Positions 60,959-64,000 of a DNA stretch of 64,000 nucleotides are shown here, piece by piece. Below the pieces are notes generated by a model, which was not told the origin of the DNA, searched no databases, and was given only the letters and a program-made list of their open reading frames with translations. The stretch is from Lepturacanthus savala (taxonomy: Eukaryota; Chordata; Actinopteri; Scombriformes; Trichiuridae). The stretch lies in contig CM060469.1 in the NCBI GenBank assembly GCA_030544235.1, forward strand, positions 11,430,017 through 11,494,016, in the 5' to 3' direction. Position 1 is the stretch's first letter. The number at the start of each line of letters is the position of its first letter. The position numbers and the translations under genes are program-made.

Positions 60959-61275
60959 AGGGGCGGAGTCCCTGTCTCTCCCTCTCTATCAGCCGGTATA
61001 GAACCCTTGCACAAGGGAACTTTAGAATGAGCCTTTGTGCTGGTCGACTCTCCTCCTCTAGCTCTCCTGTCATCCTTTGATCACGCCAGGCTTCTTGCTC
61101 TCCTCCTCGCTCTCTTCCCTACCCTCATGGGTCTGACGGCAGAGAAGAGACGCTCAGGACTGCACTGGAAGAGACAAAAGTATCGCATTCACCCTGTCTG
61201 CTTTCCCCCTGCAGGGCCATTCCTATACCCCACTTCCCAGCCCCCTACTCGACATCCTCAGTCAGGTGACGGGAG
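60959..61275 (+). other. possible promoter and first exon of an unrecognised transcript
   Basis: A GC box (GGGGCGGAG, 60959-60967) and a TATA-like GGTATAGAA (60995-61003) lie 30-60 bases before a 250-base pyrimidine-rich stretch. That stretch ends at a strong plus-strand donor, GGGAG|GTAAGA, with GT at 61276-61277. An ATG frame in the stretch runs through the donor, but its translation is unrecognised. It could be a non-coding transcript or chance. No acceptor or downstream exon was identified. Confidence 0.25.
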
Positions 61276-61951
61276 GTAAGAAAACACTTGTGGTTCTTCC
61301 CAGGTACTTGGAACGACTTCTCCAACAGGAGCCCGTATTAGTTCAGTATTCAGCCAGTGCTGTTCTAACCGAGACTGGGGTCAGCACCTGTGGATATCAC
61401 ACCATGCGGATGTAGAAGAATGTCAAAATGTGCCAATCCCACATCCACGCGGTGATTTTAGGAATGAAAAACATTTCTATGGTGTTTTTGTTGCATTAGC
61501 GGGCCTTAGCTCGTTACCGCTTCTGAGGACAGATTAGCCCCCGGGTGCGACCTTTAATATTTCTGTGTATCCGGTGAAGCCGACTGGTATTAACTTACAC
61601 AAAAGCTTGCTCAAATGTGATTGGTCAACTCCACTTGGACTACAAAAGGAAGGAAGGAAGTATTATCTATCTGTAAAGCAAGGAGCGTCTGTGTGTCTGT
61701 GCCTCACCTATCTCTCAGACTGTCAGATCAACCTCAGCATTTGAATATAACTGGCATATAACACAATGGTGTGCATCCTTTTATGTGGAATCTTTTTGAT
61801 AGATATTCAAAACATCATTATTATCATTGAAAGTTAAAATCCCATAGACTTAGTTAACTGTTCTTAGTGAACTTAGTTGCAGAATAAAGGTCTGTATCAC
61901 GGCGCTCCCCCTCATGTTGCTTCCCAGCACTTTAGTTACGATTCAAAGCTC

Positions 61952-62020
61952 TGTTGTCCCGTTCCTTACTGCACCAATCGTGCAGCCAACATAACAAAGT
62001 ATAACATTCCTCAAGAACCA
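61952..62020 (+). pseudogene. possible THAP-domain fragment
   Basis: One plus-strand frame reads CCPVPYCTNR and, a few residues later, KYNIPQEP. This resembles the start of a THAP zinc finger (C-x2-4-C near the N-terminus, then a F/Y-x-x-P-x-x-P motif). The following C-x2-H pair and the tryptophan are not seen, and no proper ATG or splice site frames it. If real it would be a decayed remnant of a THAP gene or P-element-type transposon; chance is quite possible. Confidence 0.18.
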
Positions 62021-62639
62021 CACGCTAAGACGTTAGCCAGTTTAGCTACTACTTTATTCCTCTTGCTAGGCCAGCCAAAGACGCGCTCACAGACCCTCAG
62101 CAAATCCCAGCGCTATCACCTACCAGAACAGAATCTGGCCCTAAACTCATTTATTTCTAAACACATACAACAGTAACATGCCAAGGTTATTACAGTATTC
62201 AGGAAAAAACACAAAGTAAGTCCACCAAACATGTAAATACATGTAATACATAGGCACTTCACTGGTATAATTCTATACAAATATCTGCATATTTATGAGC
62301 AGATATATTTATATAGAGATTAATATAGTTGGAATGACTCACCTAACAGTGACAAAAATGTTAAAGTGAGGGCAAATCTTTATTTTTTCAAATTGTTTTT
62401 ATTGTTTGTAAAGTTTTTTTTTCATCAACATGTCCTCTTTCCATCTTTTTGTCTTCTTTTTTTGTTTTAGAAGGTGCGTTGATTTTATTATTTTTTTTCC
62501 CTTAGTCATACACATACAGCTCGCCCCCTCTCATCATCTCCCCGGCTCGCTGTAATGCCTCTGTCCAAACAGGAAGTGTCAGTCTTCTGCTATGCATTTT
62601 GGTGCCGCTGCCCAGTTTTAAATGCCCCCAAACTCTGTC

Positions 62640-63140
62640 AATAATATTGATGTAATCCACAGGCATTTTTGAGTGATCCTGCTGTCAGTGGGACATAATG
62701 ACAGGCAGTGGAGGCCTGATTGGATCTGCACTACAGTGAGGTCGGCCGGCGCGCAGCCAACACAGCCAGGCATTGATAAAGTGTCACAGACTTCAGTGCT
62801 TTGATTAGCCCTTCGACTAATGCCATGCTAAGCAGAAACATTACTCTGCCCCCGCTAGCTATACAGCTAGAGGAGGGGAGGGCCGGCTGAGGGAAAGGGA
62901 GAAAATATACTCTACAGGGAAATTAACCAATGCGGATGAAATGGTGTACCAAGGAAATTCTTGGATAAATTAACAACGCAATTACATTACATGACACACT
63001 GCAAGATGGATGAGGAAAACTTGGCTGGTATTATGTTCTGTTTTCCAAATTGCAATTTATTTGAGGGCTCTAATGGATGCCGTATTAAAACATCTTGGGC
63101 TGCGGTCAGATTTCATTGTGTGTCACCCAGACGTGATTGA
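62640..63140. promoter_or_regulatory. strong candidate regulatory block
   Basis: About 500 bases of complex sequence with few repeats. It includes CCTGATTGGATC, CATTGATAAAG, CTTTGATTAGCC, AATTAACAACGC and GCAATTTATTTG. It is directly followed by the CA/CAC microsatellite. The texture suits a conserved developmental element; unverified. Confidence 0.38.
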
Positions 63141-63173
63141 TGACCCTCTCTTCCACGCCCCTCGACCCCCCCC

Positions 63174-63175
<2 letters not shown>

Positions 63176-63208
<33 letters not shown>

Positions 63209-63219
63209 ACCACCACCAC
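63176..63219 (+). repeat. (CA)n/(CAC)n microsatellite
   Basis: About 15 CA units changing into CAC units. Confidence 0.95.
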
Positions 63220-64000
63220 TCACGTCCTCTCTTGCAACCCCTTGCTTCACCCTCCTGCGTTCCCCTCCATGCTGCATTCTCTGCACATTTGCTGAGAATT
63301 TTAAACATTAGCAGCACTTATATGGATCCAGGAGTATGCGATTGATTTTCTTATCGCTTAATTTCCTTGCTTGCTCCTGCAACAAGATGATAAATTCTGT
63401 GCTAGTTGCATACCAAGAGCCGTAGTCCATCTCTTTACCCCGATCTTTCCCTTTCTCTCCCTCTCTCTCTCTCTTCCCCCCATAGTAAAATTCTATCAAT
63501 AATGCCATTTTCCTGGAATCCCATCATCATCTCCTTCTGATCTTCCCTTGCCTTTTCATCTGCTTTTGTTCCAGTTGCAATGATAGCTCGAGCTATTCTT
63601 GAAATGAAAATATAATCGAAAGTATTTTTATTGCTGTAGCAAATGCATTAGTGCGTAGGAACATCTGGAAATCATCCACAGCGCGGTTGCTCAGTTATGG
63701 CAATATCATAGTGACTTTATTTTACCATTCATAATTACTCACAGGACAGTGAAAAACCATATGCTATCTGCTTTGAACTTAGGGGAACAAGGTTTGCCCA
63801 GATTGACCTGAACAAACGTGAAGCAACCCAATCCTTGATACACTTTTACCCCCTCAATCATAAACCCTCCCCTACCTTTCTCTCTCACTCGGAGGTGAGT
63901 GGAGCCTTTCCGGGGAGGGAAAGGTTAATAACATTCAGAATAAATCAGCTCGCAGCACATCCCCTGGATGACATCAGCGAGTGTTCCTCCAACCCATAGG

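Larger units (their letters stand above)
61276..64000. other. Intergenic desert, block 9
   Basis: No gene recognised. There is a short THAP-like frame at 61952-62020, A/T- and T-rich sequence at 62.2-62.5 kb, a candidate block at 62.64-63.14 kb, and a CA/CAC microsatellite at 63176. The last 500 bases are mixed sequence with a CT tract near 63460. Confidence 0.55.

Noticed and set aside
1..64000. CRISPR arrays, bacterial or phage systems, intact transposons, rRNA
   Set aside because: None is present: no regularly spaced direct repeats, no transposase or reverse transcriptase frame, and the base texture is vertebrate nuclear.

Overview
The window is vertebrate nuclear DNA, most probably from a ray-finned (percomorph-type) fish. 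It is almost entirely non-coding: no long open frames, dense dinucleotide and other microsatellites, many A/T homopolymers, and remnants of short interspersed repeats that I recognise by eye as teleost types (near 19.0, 41.6, 51.8 and 60.2 kb). There is no sign of operons, bacterial genes or CRISPR. Apart from one exon, the open frames are GT-, CT- or C-rich low-complexity translations or chance frames.

The one convincing protein-coding feature is on the minus strand at 5890-5991. It is the first coding exon of cdin1 (codanin-1 interacting nuclease 1, C15orf41 in human). It starts at an ATG with a good context, reads 34 codons that match the CDIN1 N-terminus (M-x-L-x-x-A-x-Y-x-x-I-A, then PTRQ, then LK-x-RFP), and ends at a consensus GTAAGT donor. 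A consensus acceptor lies 33 bases upstream of the ATG. Further upstream are a plausible non-coding first exon (donor after 6300) and two CCAAT boxes at 6386-6434. Bases 1-5889 are therefore the following cdin1 intron. Everything from about 6.45 kb to 64 kb lies upstream of the gene.

In human, CDIN1 adjoins MEIS2, with a very large gene-poor interval on the 5' side of CDIN1. The 57 kb right of the promoter fit that interval: no recognisable gene, but some twenty blocks of complex, motif-rich, repeat-free sequence separated by microsatellites and repeat debris. I interpret these blocks as candidate conserved regulatory elements of the meis2 landscape. That is inference, because conservation cannot be measured from one sequence. 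The clearest candidates are at 42.3, 47.5, 53.1, 56.4 and 62.6 kb.

The most interesting sequence-level signal is the exact 12-bp palindrome TGACAGCTGTCA, a known TALE-homeodomain (MEIS/TGIF/PKNOX) double site. It occurs twice: in the first cdin1 intron (6105-6116) and, as a 14-bp palindrome, at 52796-52809. Other structure includes a decayed minisatellite (8076-8445), two near-perfect hairpins (8984-9024 and 33707-33732), a paired-module element (56511-56586), an inverted TAATCCCT pair around an AP-1 site (47667-47703), and a possible promoter plus splice donor at 60.96-61.28 kb that could mark an unrecognised transcript.
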